A stretch of 12,885 nucleotides of DNA from Salinisphaeraceae bacterium UBA4764 (lineage in GTDB: Bacteria > Pseudomonadota > Gammaproteobacteria > Nevskiales > Salinisphaeraceae): NCBI GenBank assembly GCA_002403445.1, contig DHHU01000062.1, positions 10,905-23,789 of the forward strand. The letters run 5' to 3'. The notes beneath the pieces are model-generated. The model made no database searches. It had not been told where the DNA came from and saw nothing but the letters and a program-made list of their open reading frames with translations. A program made the translations under genes and the position numbers. This document shows positions 7,501-12,885 of the stretch, one piece after another; the stretch's first letter is position 1, and each line of letters opens with the position of its first letter.

Positions 7501-7749
7501 TTGCATGGATTTGTAGCGACAGAACGTATCTTTGACCGTGCGCCCGAGGACATGGTGTATACCCGGCCGGCCGTTGGCCGTTGGCGGGCCCTCATAGAAG
7601 GTAAACACCGGCGCGTCGGCGTGCTGGTGGGTACTGGCCTTGAACACGCTGTGCTCGCGCCACCAGGCATCAACCTCGGCGTCGAGAGCGGGCATATCCA
7701 GCGTTCCGGGCAGCTCATAAGCGGCCATGACTATCCATTGCCAAGACAT
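4519..7749 (-). CDS. ileS: Isoleucyl-tRNA synthetase, type 2 (eukaryote-like), with altered GIHH signature
   Basis: The enzyme charges tRNA-Ile with isoleucine in the cytoplasm. At 1076 residues it is far longer than the usual proteobacterial IleRS (about 940). With its NWYIRRSRPRFW segment before the anticodon-binding domain it fits the type 2 group found in eukaryotes, actinobacteria and Thermus. In order: catalytic start FYEGPPTANGRP (51-62); class I signature at 63-66; GWDTHGLPVE (92-101); CP1 editing domain with WTTTPWTLPSN (231-241) and DGTGIAHEAPAFGADD (322-337); KMSKS at 605-609; then anticodon-binding and C-terminal domains. The signature reads Gly-Ile-His-His instead of His-x-Gly-His. 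The ATG at 7749 has a GGGGTG about 10 bases upstream; the second ATG at 7728 (MAAYELPG) is an equally plausible start. The gene is not in the common ribF-ileS-lspA context. Confidence 0.97.
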   Translation of the reverse strand: MSWQWIVMAAYELPGTLDMPALDAEVDAWWREHSVFKASTHQHADAPVFTFYEGPPTANGRPGIHHVLGRTVKDTFCRYKSMQGYRVDRKAGWDTHGLPVEIEVEKEKDLASREDIEAYGIEAYNEACRESVLRYTDQWNELTRRIGYWVDLQNPYVTYSNAYIESVWWLLKQLHGQGLLYKGRKIHWYSPGSGTVLSSHEVSLGYEEVQDPSVTVKFFLEAEPDMALLAWTTTPWTLPSNVALAVGPDIEYCTARVGEQTYILAKECVAATLGEDAEILETFDADALIGWRYTPPFDCFVDHPEAGKAWRIIAADFITTEDGTGIAHEAPAFGADDYEVTSAAGMPVFNPINSDGCFRADFPLVGGQWFKDADKPIARDLKNRGLLFDQGVTVHNYPHDWRKGTPLMNYPVESWFVATQANKDRLVEYNNRINWYPAHVGTGRFGDWLAGNVDWALSRHRYWGTPLPIWVNDRNPDDFVVVGSIDELRGYAGDAVADDASLDLHKPQVDAITWSAPDGGIMRRVPEIIDVWFDSGAMPFAQWHYPFENREAFEANFPADFICEGVDQTRGWFYSLHAIATLVMDSPAYRNVVVNGLLLDAKGEKMSKSKGNTVDPFTALDSHGADVIRWYMLATSAPWENTKYDDRGLRATRTKVFGTLENVYAFFATYANIDGFTGDAEAPPVAQRPELDRWILSRLQSTIATAIEALDNYNPTPAARAIESFIDALSNWYIRRSRPRFWAGARADRNTGAPPADVADKRAAYHTTLACLGGVARLMAPFAPFFSEWLYARLVADRGANASVHLTDYPKPDTVLIDEILERRMRLARAIVGNVLARRNDAGINVRQPLARILVVEEAGVARADIDAVAHIVRDEVNVDAVEIVSGNAEPVTRRAKPNFRQLGKRLGPQMKAAASVISQLDSTAIGHYLKNDRLEIEVDGTKIELGPGDLEVTAEGISGWSVGREDGVTVALDTQVNDALKSRGIAREVVNRVQQLRKRAGFHVADRIAVHYDSNEEIAHSVAQHKKSVAGEILATRLDVVDSPDGEAVETFDLDFGHITIAISRSIDDRASVTN
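5923..5937 (-). other. KMSKS signature codons in ileS
   Basis: The minus strand encodes Lys-Met-Ser-Lys-Ser (residues 605-609) followed by KGN, the second class I signature. It is fully canonical, so only the first signature is altered. Confidence 0.95.
7552..7563 (-). other. Altered class I synthetase signature GIHH in ileS
   Basis: The four codons GGT-ATA-CAC-CAT (minus strand) encode residues 63-66 where class I synthetases carry HIGH/HxGH. Flanking residues (PTANGRP before, VLGRTVKD after) align cleanly, so the motif position is not in doubt. The first and third residues are exchanged. Confidence 0.9.
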
Positions 7750-7824
7750 GATCCAAACACCCCAGTTTAACCCGCGCGTCCCAGTACTGCACCAGTCTTA
7801 TCGGTCAGCTCGGGCGGAAACCAA

Positions 7825-8091
7825 TCAGTCTCGTGTTGCGGATCTAGGCGGCACGGGATCGAAACCGCCCTCGCACAGCGGATGACAGCGCACAAGGCGT
7901 TTAATTGTGAGCCAACTGCCACGCAGCGGCCCGAATCGATCGAGGGCAGTTATTGCGTATTCCGAACACGTCGGCAGAAACCGACAACGCGGCCCGATCA
8001 GAGGCGATACAACCCAAGTGTAGATCTTGATCGGGACCATCATCAGATACGTTACGCCCCGGCCCAAGACCAAGCGCAAAGCAACAAACAT
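7825..8091 (-). CDS. yidD: Membrane protein insertion efficiency factor YidD
   Basis: YidD is a small inner-membrane-associated protein that helps the YidC insertase. The signature SPLIGPRCRFLPTCSEYA is followed by RGSWLTIKRLVRCHP and GGFDPVP, all family hallmarks with the three conserved cysteine positions. The N-terminal stretch from MFVALRLVL to VPIKIYTWVV is amphipathic and hydrophobic, as expected for membrane association. I chose the ATG at 8091 (88 residues, near E. coli's 85). Other choices are a GTG at 8124 (99 residues) and the ATG pair at 8043/8040 (71-72 residues); none has a strong Shine-Dalgarno site. YidD is usually found in the rpmH-rnpA-yidD-yidC cluster near the origin; here it precedes ileS by 75 bases and may be co-transcribed with it. 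Confidence 0.9.
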   Translation of the reverse strand: MFVALRLVLGRGVTYLMMVPIKIYTWVVSPLIGPRCRFLPTCSEYAITALDRFGPLRGSWLTIKRLVRCHPLCEGGFDPVPPRSATRD

Positions 8092-8150
8092 CCGCGACTT
8101 GATACAACGGTTGAACCCAATCACTATTTAATTATCGTGGCGCGACGTAC

Positions 8151-8179
8151 TTGATACACATATTGTGGCGCCAATATTT
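8151..8179 (+). promoter_or_regulatory. Predicted sigma-70 promoter of sufE with an internal inverted repeat
   Basis: TTGATA at 8151-8156 (five of six to the -35 consensus) is followed after 16 or 17 bases by AATATT/ATATTT, a fair -10. An inverted repeat, ATATTG-TGGCGC-CAATAT (8160-8177), fills the spacer and overlaps the -10, a classic operator position. The predicted start of transcription is near 8186, about 20 bases before the sufE ATG. Confidence 0.45.
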
Positions 8180-8204
8180 GTTGTCACAAGATTTTTATCC
8201 GTCA

Positions 8205-8627
8205 ATGACCATGAACAGCAATATTGAACATCTGAAAGAAACGTTTGAGATGTTGCCCGACTGGGAAGAGCGTTATCGCTATATCATCGACCTGGGCCGG
8301 CAGCTGGAGCCCTTGGGCGACCACGAACGCAACGAAGCCAGCCGGGTGCGTGGCTGTATGAGCCAGGTCTGGCTGGTGGCTGACGCGAGCGACGACGACA
8401 GGCTCCATTTCCGCGGCGATTCCGACGCCCACATCGTGCGGGGGCTGATCGGTGTCTTGTTGACGATCTATTCCGACAAGACCCCGCAGGAAATCGCCGA
8501 TCTGGACATCAACCAGATTTTCGCCGATCTCAACCTTGAACAACACATCACGATGAACCGCCGCAACGGTCTGTATTCAATGGTTGAAACCATCGAAAAC
8601 ACGGCACAACGCCATCTTACGAGTTAA
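8205..8627 (+). CDS. sufE: Cysteine desulfuration protein SufE
   Basis: SufE accepts persulfide sulfur from the cysteine desulfurase SufS (or CsdA) and passes it to the Fe-S cluster scaffold. The 140-residue protein has the family length. It shows the helical opening LPDWEERYRYIIDLGRQL, the acceptor loop RVRGCMSQVWL and the GDSDAHIVRGLIGVLL helix. With the ATG at 8205 the acceptor cysteine is Cys51, the same number as in E. coli SufE, which supports this start. A second ATG at 8211 and a far upstream TTG at 8151 (inside the promoter) are less likely. No clear Shine-Dalgarno site is present. No other suf or csd gene adjoins it, so its partner desulfurase must be encoded elsewhere. It is transcribed divergently from yidD. 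Confidence 0.93.
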   Translation: MTMNSNIEHLKETFEMLPDWEERYRYIIDLGRQLEPLGDHERNEASRVRGCMSQVWLVADASDDDRLHFRGDSDAHIVRGLIGVLLTIYSDKTPQEIADLDINQIFADLNLEQHITMNRRNGLYSMVETIENTAQRHLTS

Positions 8628-8639
8628 CAACCCTGCTTG

Positions 8640-8663
8640 CGCGTCGGCTTAAACTCCGACGCG
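8640..8663 (+). terminator. Hairpin after sufE, possible terminator
   Basis: CGCGTCGG (8640-8647) pairs perfectly with CCGACGCG (8656-8663) around an eight-base loop, beginning 13 bases after the sufE stop. There is no T-run downstream, so it would be an atypical intrinsic terminator or an mRNA-stabilising stem. Confidence 0.4.
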
Positions 8664-8807
8664 TGTCACGCCCCAAAAACCGCATGGCTCAAGATTTCCG
8701 CTGGCCAACATGATGTCCGCCGGCGAAACGGCGCTGTTACCCCGCTAAGCCGCCACGTTTAAGCCACTGTGTTCCGATACGAATCTTGGATGGCCGATTC
8801 ATAGGCG

Positions 8808-8822
8808 CCTGTTTTAAACAGG
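8808..8822. repeat. Palindrome CCTGTTTTAAACAGG
   Basis: Two seven-base arms around a single central T, followed by an A+T-rich stretch. It may be an operator ahead of purU, which starts 212 bases downstream. There is no direct evidence of function. Confidence 0.3.
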
Positions 8823-9034
8823 ACAAGGGGATTATTTTATTAATGAGTTGAGTGCACGTCGCAGTAGGTGGCACGCAAACGGGTCGCCGGAAACGAAAGC
8901 CGCTGGAGCGATCCGGTCGCGCGTGTTCTAACCAGCGTCGCAGGTACGTTAGTTGCCCGGGCCGAACTGACCTAGAGTTTGTTTTGTCGAGACCTTCAAT
9001 TCAAGTCACGCCCAAGCGCGCGGCGCAACAAGCT

Positions 9035-9910
9035 ATGGACGACGACAACAAATACGGCCACGCCTTTATTCTCAACGCGGTATGTCCAGGCCGCGTCGGC
9101 ACAGTCGCGATGATCGCAAGTTTTCTGGCCCGACACAGCTGTTACATCATCGAAATGGATCAGCACGACGACTCCAGAACCGGTAATTTTTACTCACGCA
9201 CGAAATTTCGCGTCAGTGCCCGTTACCCGGTGTCGGCCGACACTCTTCGCGAAGAGTTCGCCGAACGAGTCGGCGACTGGCCGATGAAGTGGCAACTACA
9301 CGACCCGTCGCAGCCGATCCCGGCACTGATTATGGTATCGAAAGCCGACCATTGCCTCCTAACCCTGCTCTATCGGCAGCGGCTGGGCGAATTGAACATC
9401 GACGTCCGAGGCATAGTCGGCAATCATCGCGATCTGGAGCCGATAGCCGAAGCACACAATGTACCCTTCCACTACTTACCAGTCACCGACGAAACAAAAT
9501 TACAACAAGAACAGACAGTTCTCGATTTAATGAACGATTATCATGCCGATTTGCTGATCCTCGCGCGCTACATGCAGATATTGAGTGAGAGACTTTGCAA
9601 CGCAGTCTATGGCCGTGCGATCAATATCCACCATTCGTTCCTGCCCGGCTTCAAGGGTGCGAGACCTTATGAGCAAGCCTTCAAACGCGGCGTCAAGGTC
9701 ATCGGTGCTACCGCCCACTATGTCACCACCGATTTGGACGAAGGCCCGATCATCGAACAAGTTGTCGAACGCGTGGACAACCCCTACTCGCCCAAAGATC
9801 TGGCCCGCGAAGGCCGCGACATCGAAACCTGGGCCCTGGCGCGCGCCGTCCGATTGCACGTGGAGCGACGGGTATTCATCGAAGGTCATAAAACCATCGT
9901 GTTTCGATAA
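9035..9910 (+). CDS. purU: Formyltetrahydrofolate deformylase PurU
   Basis: PurU hydrolyses 10-formyltetrahydrofolate to formate and tetrahydrofolate. It balances the one-carbon pool and supplies formate for PurT-type purine synthesis. The 291-residue product has the usual two parts: an N-terminal ACT regulatory domain (about residues 8-85, starting FILNAVCPGRVGTVAMIASF) and a formyltransferase-like hydrolase domain (about 95-291). The catalytic triad is visible as Asn197 and His199 in the INIHHSFLPGFKGA segment and Asp235 in DLDEGPIIEQ. I chose the ATG at 9035 because it gives the family length; the Shine-Dalgarno site is weak. In E. coli the ACT domain senses methionine and glycine, which fits a window also carrying metE, although the two are not adjacent. 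The FolC-like gene follows after 15 bases, so the two probably form an operon. Confidence 0.95.
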   Translation: MDDDNKYGHAFILNAVCPGRVGTVAMIASFLARHSCYIIEMDQHDDSRTGNFYSRTKFRVSARYPVSADTLREEFAERVGDWPMKWQLHDPSQPIPALIMVSKADHCLLTLLYRQRLGELNIDVRGIVGNHRDLEPIAEAHNVPFHYLPVTDETKLQQEQTVLDLMNDYHADLLILARYMQILSERLCNAVYGRAINIHHSFLPGFKGARPYEQAFKRGVKVIGATAHYVTTDLDEGPIIEQVVERVDNPYSPKDLAREGRDIETWALARAVRLHVERRVFIEGHKTIVFR

Positions 9911-9925
9911 GCAGTTTTTCGCAAT

Positions 9926-11269
9926 TTGAACGATTACGACATATCCCTAAGCGACGCTTACTGGCTCGACGCTTATCTGAGCGAATTGGCCACGCGCCCG
10001 CGCCAGAGTCGTCGCGATCGGCCGCGGAGTGGTCTGATGCGGCTGCTGGACAAAGAGGGCGCGCCGCATGCCCGGTTGAATACTGTCCGCGTCGTCGGCT
10101 CCAAGGGCAAGGGTACGACGACCCGGATACTGGCTGCCATTCTCCATTCGGCTGGATATCATGTCGGGGTTTTCAGTTCGCCGCATATTGAACACTGGTG
10201 TGAACGAATCCGCGTTGGTGAGCGCGATATTCCAGTGTCACGGCTGACCTCCACACTCGCCCGGCTGGCTCCGATGGTCGACGGCCTGCGCGCCGACCCG
10301 ACAGTAGCCGGCCCCGATTTGTTCGAGGTGTTGCTGGTTGCTGCGCTGTCAATCTTCCAGGCAAACCGAGTTGATCTGGCCATTGTTGAAGCCGGCATCG
10401 GCGGCCGTGGCGACGCCACGAATTGCCTGGGACCGATGCTTTCTATAGTGACCACTATCGAGGGCGAACATCTCGACATCATTGGCCCCACTGTCGCTGA
10501 TGTGGCGCGCGAAAAAACCAGTATCGCAGCGCCTGGAGTGCCCTTTGTGTCGGGACGCATGGCTCCCGAAATCGGATCGATCGTTGATTCAATAACCAGT
10601 GCTAAAGGCGCACGACTTGTCTTGGCCGATCGTGATTTCGAGTTCACGGTGGAACGAACTAAACTCGGCGTAACCGGCCGCTATAGCGAACGGGATTACG
10701 CGATCCATCTGCCTTTGACCGATCCCCTGGCCCGACTCTCGGACTGCGTCGCACTCGCGCTCGCCGCGGCGCGCCGGCTTCCGGGATTTACCATCAGCGA
10801 TAGCGACCTAAGGCAGGGGCTCGTCGAAGTAGCACTGCCGGGACGCATGGAAACGTTACAAACTGAGCCGTTGATTCTGACCGACGGCGCCCATACAGCC
10901 GCCTCAACGGGGCGCTTGGCATGCATGCTGGCTGGCTTCCATGATCAACCCTATCGCAAAAATCCCAAAATACTCGTTGTATCGTGCTCGACTGGCCACG
11001 ACCCCGGTGACTGGTCGCATAGGCTTTGGTCGGTCGTCGACGCGGTGATTACTACCTGTGCTGAACCCAGTCGCAGCCACGACGCACGCGATACAGCTCG
11101 ACGCATCGCGGCAATTGGACCGTCGATCGCTGGTATCCAGCCCGACCCAACGCGCGCACTGGGCGCCGCCATGAAACGCGCCGGCTCAAACGGGCTCGTC
11201 TGTGCAACCGGCTCGGTCTATATGGTGGCCTGCGCCAAGCGATTCGCTCGGGCACAAAACACATCTTAG
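9926..11269 (+). CDS. FolC-like Mur ligase family protein (divergent)
   Basis: This 447-residue protein has the overall plan of folylpolyglutamate/dihydrofolate synthase, an ATP-dependent amide ligase of the Mur family. Seen in order: an N-terminal YWLDAYL helix; P-loop GSKGKGTTT (58-66); FSSPHIEHWCERIRV; FEVLLVAALSIF; EAGIGGRGDATN (155-166); the carbamylated-lysine motif AREKTSI (Lys197); PGRMETL; and DGAHTA (320-325). Several positions depart from the FolC consensus: GTNGKGS is GSKGKGT, DHxxxLG is EHLDIIG, and DGAHNP is DGAHTA. A different acceptor is possible, so I give no gene symbol. The only start near the expected N-terminus is TTG at 9926, which keeps the conserved first helix. An ATG at 10037 has a better GGAG site but would remove that helix. 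It follows purU by 15 bases, which points to folate metabolism. Confidence 0.8.
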   Translation: MNDYDISLSDAYWLDAYLSELATRPRQSRRDRPRSGLMRLLDKEGAPHARLNTVRVVGSKGKGTTTRILAAILHSAGYHVGVFSSPHIEHWCERIRVGERDIPVSRLTSTLARLAPMVDGLRADPTVAGPDLFEVLLVAALSIFQANRVDLAIVEAGIGGRGDATNCLGPMLSIVTTIEGEHLDIIGPTVADVAREKTSIAAPGVPFVSGRMAPEIGSIVDSITSAKGARLVLADRDFEFTVERTKLGVTGRYSERDYAIHLPLTDPLARLSDCVALALAAARRLPGFTISDSDLRQGLVEVALPGRMETLQTEPLILTDGAHTAASTGRLACMLAGFHDQPYRKNPKILVVSCSTGHDPGDWSHRLWSVVDAVITTCAEPSRSHDARDTARRIAAIGPSIAGIQPDPTRALGAAMKRAGSNGLVCATGSVYMVACAKRFARAQNTS

Positions 11270-11288
11270 GCGCACGGCCGAATTCCGA

Positions 11289-12323
11289 TCATCCCAACGA
11301 CTCTCGATACCAGCTCCGTTCGTCATTTGGCGGGCGGCCAAAGAAGTCGTGATAACACTTGCTGAAATGTGACGGTGAGGCGAAGCCACAGGCAGTCGCT
11401 GCCTCGATGATCGAATAATTGGTCTGCAACAAAAGTTGACGTGCGCGATTGAGCCGCAACGCCAAGTAATAGCGGGTCGGGGCGTTATTAATGTACCTTT
11501 TGAAAAGTCTTTCCAACTGGCGTCTGGACACGCCCACGTGGTACGCCAATTCATCCAGCGTGAGGGGCTCTTCGATATTGGCTTCCATCAGCCGCACCGC
11601 GTCTTCCATCTTGGGATGGCCCGATCCCAGATGGGCACGCAATGGGTTGCGCTGCTCATCGGAATGGGTTCGGATGCGTTCATGAATAAACTCTTCCGAA
11701 ATCGCCTCGGCCAGCGCTGACCCCTTTTGCTTGCGAATGATATTCAGCATTAGGTCCAGGGGCGCCACCCCGCCGGAACAGGTATAGCGGTCGCGATCGA
11801 TGACAAATAAATCGCTGACAAACTCGGTTAGCGGAAACAGCAACTGCTCGTGGATACTTGAAATCTGTTGCCAGTGAATCGTAGCGCGATACCCATTCAA
11901 TAAATCGGCACGCGCCAGAACATAAGTGCCGGTACACAATCCACCGAGCGCAACGTCGTGAAGCGCCAAGCGCCGTAACCAGTTTAATATCCGCTCATCA
12001 AAAGCGTGTTGAATATCCGTGCCGCCGCAGACGAATACCATTTGATAGTGGGTCGAATCCGCCATTGCGGCGTCCGTGCCGACCGATAACCCATTGCTGG
12101 CAGTGATCGCCGAGCCATCCACGCTGATCACGGGCCACTCATAGTGTGTTTGTCCCGCAAGTTGATTGGCCATTCGCAACGGCTCGACTGCCGAGGTGAA
12201 GGCAAAGTGCGAGAACTGCGGTAATACCAAAAAACCGATCCTGAAAGCCTGCTCGGAGGACGGCACAGTTAATCCCAACTTCGCGGACCCTCGATAAGCG
12301 GGCAAAAAGTGTCTTATGGGCAA
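11289..12323 (-). CDS. GbdR/CdhR-like transcriptional regulator (DJ-1/PfpI domain plus AraC HTH)
   Basis: Residues 27-195 form a class I glutamine-amidotransferase-like (DJ-1/PfpI) sensor domain with its elbow cysteine at 130 (GGLCTGTYVLA). Residues 240-335 form an AraC-type double helix-turn-helix (LDELAYHVGVSRRQLERLF, then SIIEAATACGF to HFSKCYHDFFGRPP). The body follows Pseudomonas GbdR closely as I recall it: SAVEPLRMANQL, DRxRxTxSGG.APLDxML and the HTH all align. GbdR activates choline and glycine-betaine catabolism; CdhR, a close relative, activates carnitine breakdown. Which ligand is bound cannot be told from sequence. The C-terminus stops soon after the HTH, shorter than GbdR. No ATG exists at the N-terminus: TTG at 12323 is shown, with GTG at 12266 and a TTG at 12278 (GAGGG about 9 bases upstream) as alternatives. 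No betaine genes lie in the window. Confidence 0.88.
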   Translation of the reverse strand: MPIRHFLPAYRGSAKLGLTVPSSEQAFRIGFLVLPQFSHFAFTSAVEPLRMANQLAGQTHYEWPVISVDGSAITASNGLSVGTDAAMADSTHYQMVFVCGGTDIQHAFDERILNWLRRLALHDVALGGLCTGTYVLARADLLNGYRATIHWQQISSIHEQLLFPLTEFVSDLFVIDRDRYTCSGGVAPLDLMLNIIRKQKGSALAEAISEEFIHERIRTHSDEQRNPLRAHLGSGHPKMEDAVRLMEANIEEPLTLDELAYHVGVSRRQLERLFKRYINNAPTRYYLALRLNRARQLLLQTNYSIIEAATACGFASPSHFSKCYHDFFGRPPNDERSWYRESLG

Positions 12324-12499
12324 GCTTAGCGCTAATACGGAACCACTAGAAACCCCCGAGACGATTGGTCACAAGATGTGCCAGCCCCCCAAAGTCGATT
12401 ACGAGCATGCCAATGTCGCATTCAAGCGGGGCCACGCTCCGCTGCGGGCGTACTTTAGATTTAAGTAAAGAGATCGCTTTTGATACCGGCGCACTTTCC
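12324..12499. promoter_or_regulatory. Divergent intergenic region between the GbdR-like regulator and the PLP enzyme gene
   Basis: This 176-base region must hold promoters for both divergent genes. I see only a short inverted repeat, AGCGG to CCGCT (about 12425-12443), and an A+T-rich TACTTTAGATTTAAG patch (12451-12465) that could be a -10 region for the rightward gene. No strong -35 is visible, so a regulator-dependent promoter is possible. Confidence 0.35.
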
Positions 12500-12885
12500 A
12501 TGACAACACAGCGCATAATTCACAGTATTCTGGAGACCATCGGTGATACCCCGTTGATGGAAATCGACGGTATTTTTGCCAAACTCGAATTCACCAATCC
12601 TTCGGGGTCGATCAAGGCACGCATTGCCAAATACATGATCGAACGTGCCGAATACGTAGGCGAACTGCAGCCCGGCGACACTATTGTCGAAGCCACAAGC
12701 GGCAATACCGGCAATGCGCTGGCGATGGTGGCCGCAGTCAAGGGCTATCGCATGCTGGTGGTGATGCCCAGCGGCATGACCAGTGAGCGCGTGGCGATTT
12801 CGCGCGCCTATGGTGCCGAGGTTCTTTTCACCGGCCATTTTCACGTCAACGATGCGCTGGCCAAGGCCCGTGAACTAGGCGAAAA
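12500..12885 (+). CDS. PLP-dependent cysteine synthase family protein (3' end cut off by the window)
   Basis: The first 128 codons of a fold-type II PLP enzyme are present. IGDTPLMEI, then FTNPSGSIKARIAKYMI with the PLP lysine (Lys45), then EATSGNTGNALAMVAAVKGY (phosphate/substrate loop) and VVMPSGMTSERVAISRAYGAEV are cysteine synthase or cystathionine beta-synthase family marks. Compared with CysK the section between TPLMEI and FTNPSG is short, the loop has SGNTGN instead of SGNTGI, and MPSGMTSER replaces MPETMSxER. It is therefore a family member of uncertain substrate, not clearly the main CysK or CysM. The ATG at 12500 is the only start in frame near the conserved IGDTPL; no good Shine-Dalgarno site is seen. 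It is divergent from the GbdR-like regulator, which might control it. Confidence 0.85.
   Translation, partial: MTTQRIIHSILETIGDTPLMEIDGIFAKLEFTNPSGSIKARIAKYMIERAEYVGELQPGDTIVEATSGNTGNALAMVAAVKGYRMLVVMPSGMTSERVAISRAYGAEVLFTGHFHVNDALAKARELGE

Larger units (their letters stand above)
8628..9034. other. 407-base gene-poor gap between sufE and purU
   Basis: I see no convincing gene or tRNA here. It holds a hairpin just after sufE (8640-8663), a 15-bp palindrome (8808-8822) and an A+T-rich patch (8829-8845). The purU frame is open back to a GTG at 8852, but the 61 extra residues are arginine-rich and unlike any PurU. The purU promoter probably lies here but I cannot place it. Confidence 0.6.

Noticed and set aside
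8852..9034. 61-residue N-terminal extension of PurU from a GTG start
   Set aside because: Arginine-rich, unlike PurU or a targeting signal, and no ribosome binding site near the GTG; the ATG at 9035 gives the normal length.
12461..12844. 127-codon minus-strand open frame
   Set aside because: It lies opposite the PLP-enzyme gene, whose plus-strand translation has clear family motifs.

Overview
The window looks like chromosomal DNA of a gammaproteobacterium of moderately high G+C, possibly a halophile (Salinisphaera-like is a guess). The reasons are a SufE with its cysteine at E. coli position 51, a MetE with all four zinc ligands at the E. coli spacing, a GbdR-like glycine-betaine regulator, PurU, and a small conserved nucleotidyltransferase-like protein seen in gammaproteobacteria. 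There is no insertion sequence, phage gene, CRISPR array, tRNA or rRNA. Most of the window is housekeeping metabolism.

Layout. Bases 1-434 hold what looks like the decayed 5' part of a family-51 peptidoglycan glycosyltransferase (MtgA/PBP-like). Two plus-strand genes follow: a conserved nucleotidyltransferase-like protein (435-1070) and a universal stress protein (1127-1591). They converge on a minus-strand cluster across a bidirectional hairpin terminator (1703-1740). The minus-strand cluster, in transcription order, is yidD, ileS, rpmE2 (zinc-free ribosomal protein L31 type B) and metE. Divergent from yidD is sufE. After a 0.4-kb gap come purU and a FolC-like Mur ligase 15 bases apart, a probable one-carbon/folate pair. 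A minus-strand GbdR/CdhR-like AraC-family regulator converges on the FolC-like gene with only 19 bases between stops. Divergent from the regulator, a PLP-dependent cysteine-synthase-family gene runs off the right edge.

Together the genes touch one-carbon and sulfur metabolism (metE, purU, folC-like, sufE, cysteine synthase-like), translation and membrane insertion (ileS, rpmE2, yidD) and osmolyte/stress response (gbdR-like, usp). The cluster looks like mixed housekeeping DNA, not one dedicated pathway.

The most notable observation is in ileS. It encodes a long, eukaryote-like (type 2) isoleucyl-tRNA synthetase whose class I HIGH signature reads GIHH instead of HxGH, with positions 1 and 3 exchanged. 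To my knowledge this swap has been described in a subset of type 2 IleRS linked to extreme mupirocin resistance. Second is the FolC-like ligase, which departs from the FolC consensus at several active-site motifs at once and may act on a different substrate. No wholly new multi-gene system is evident.
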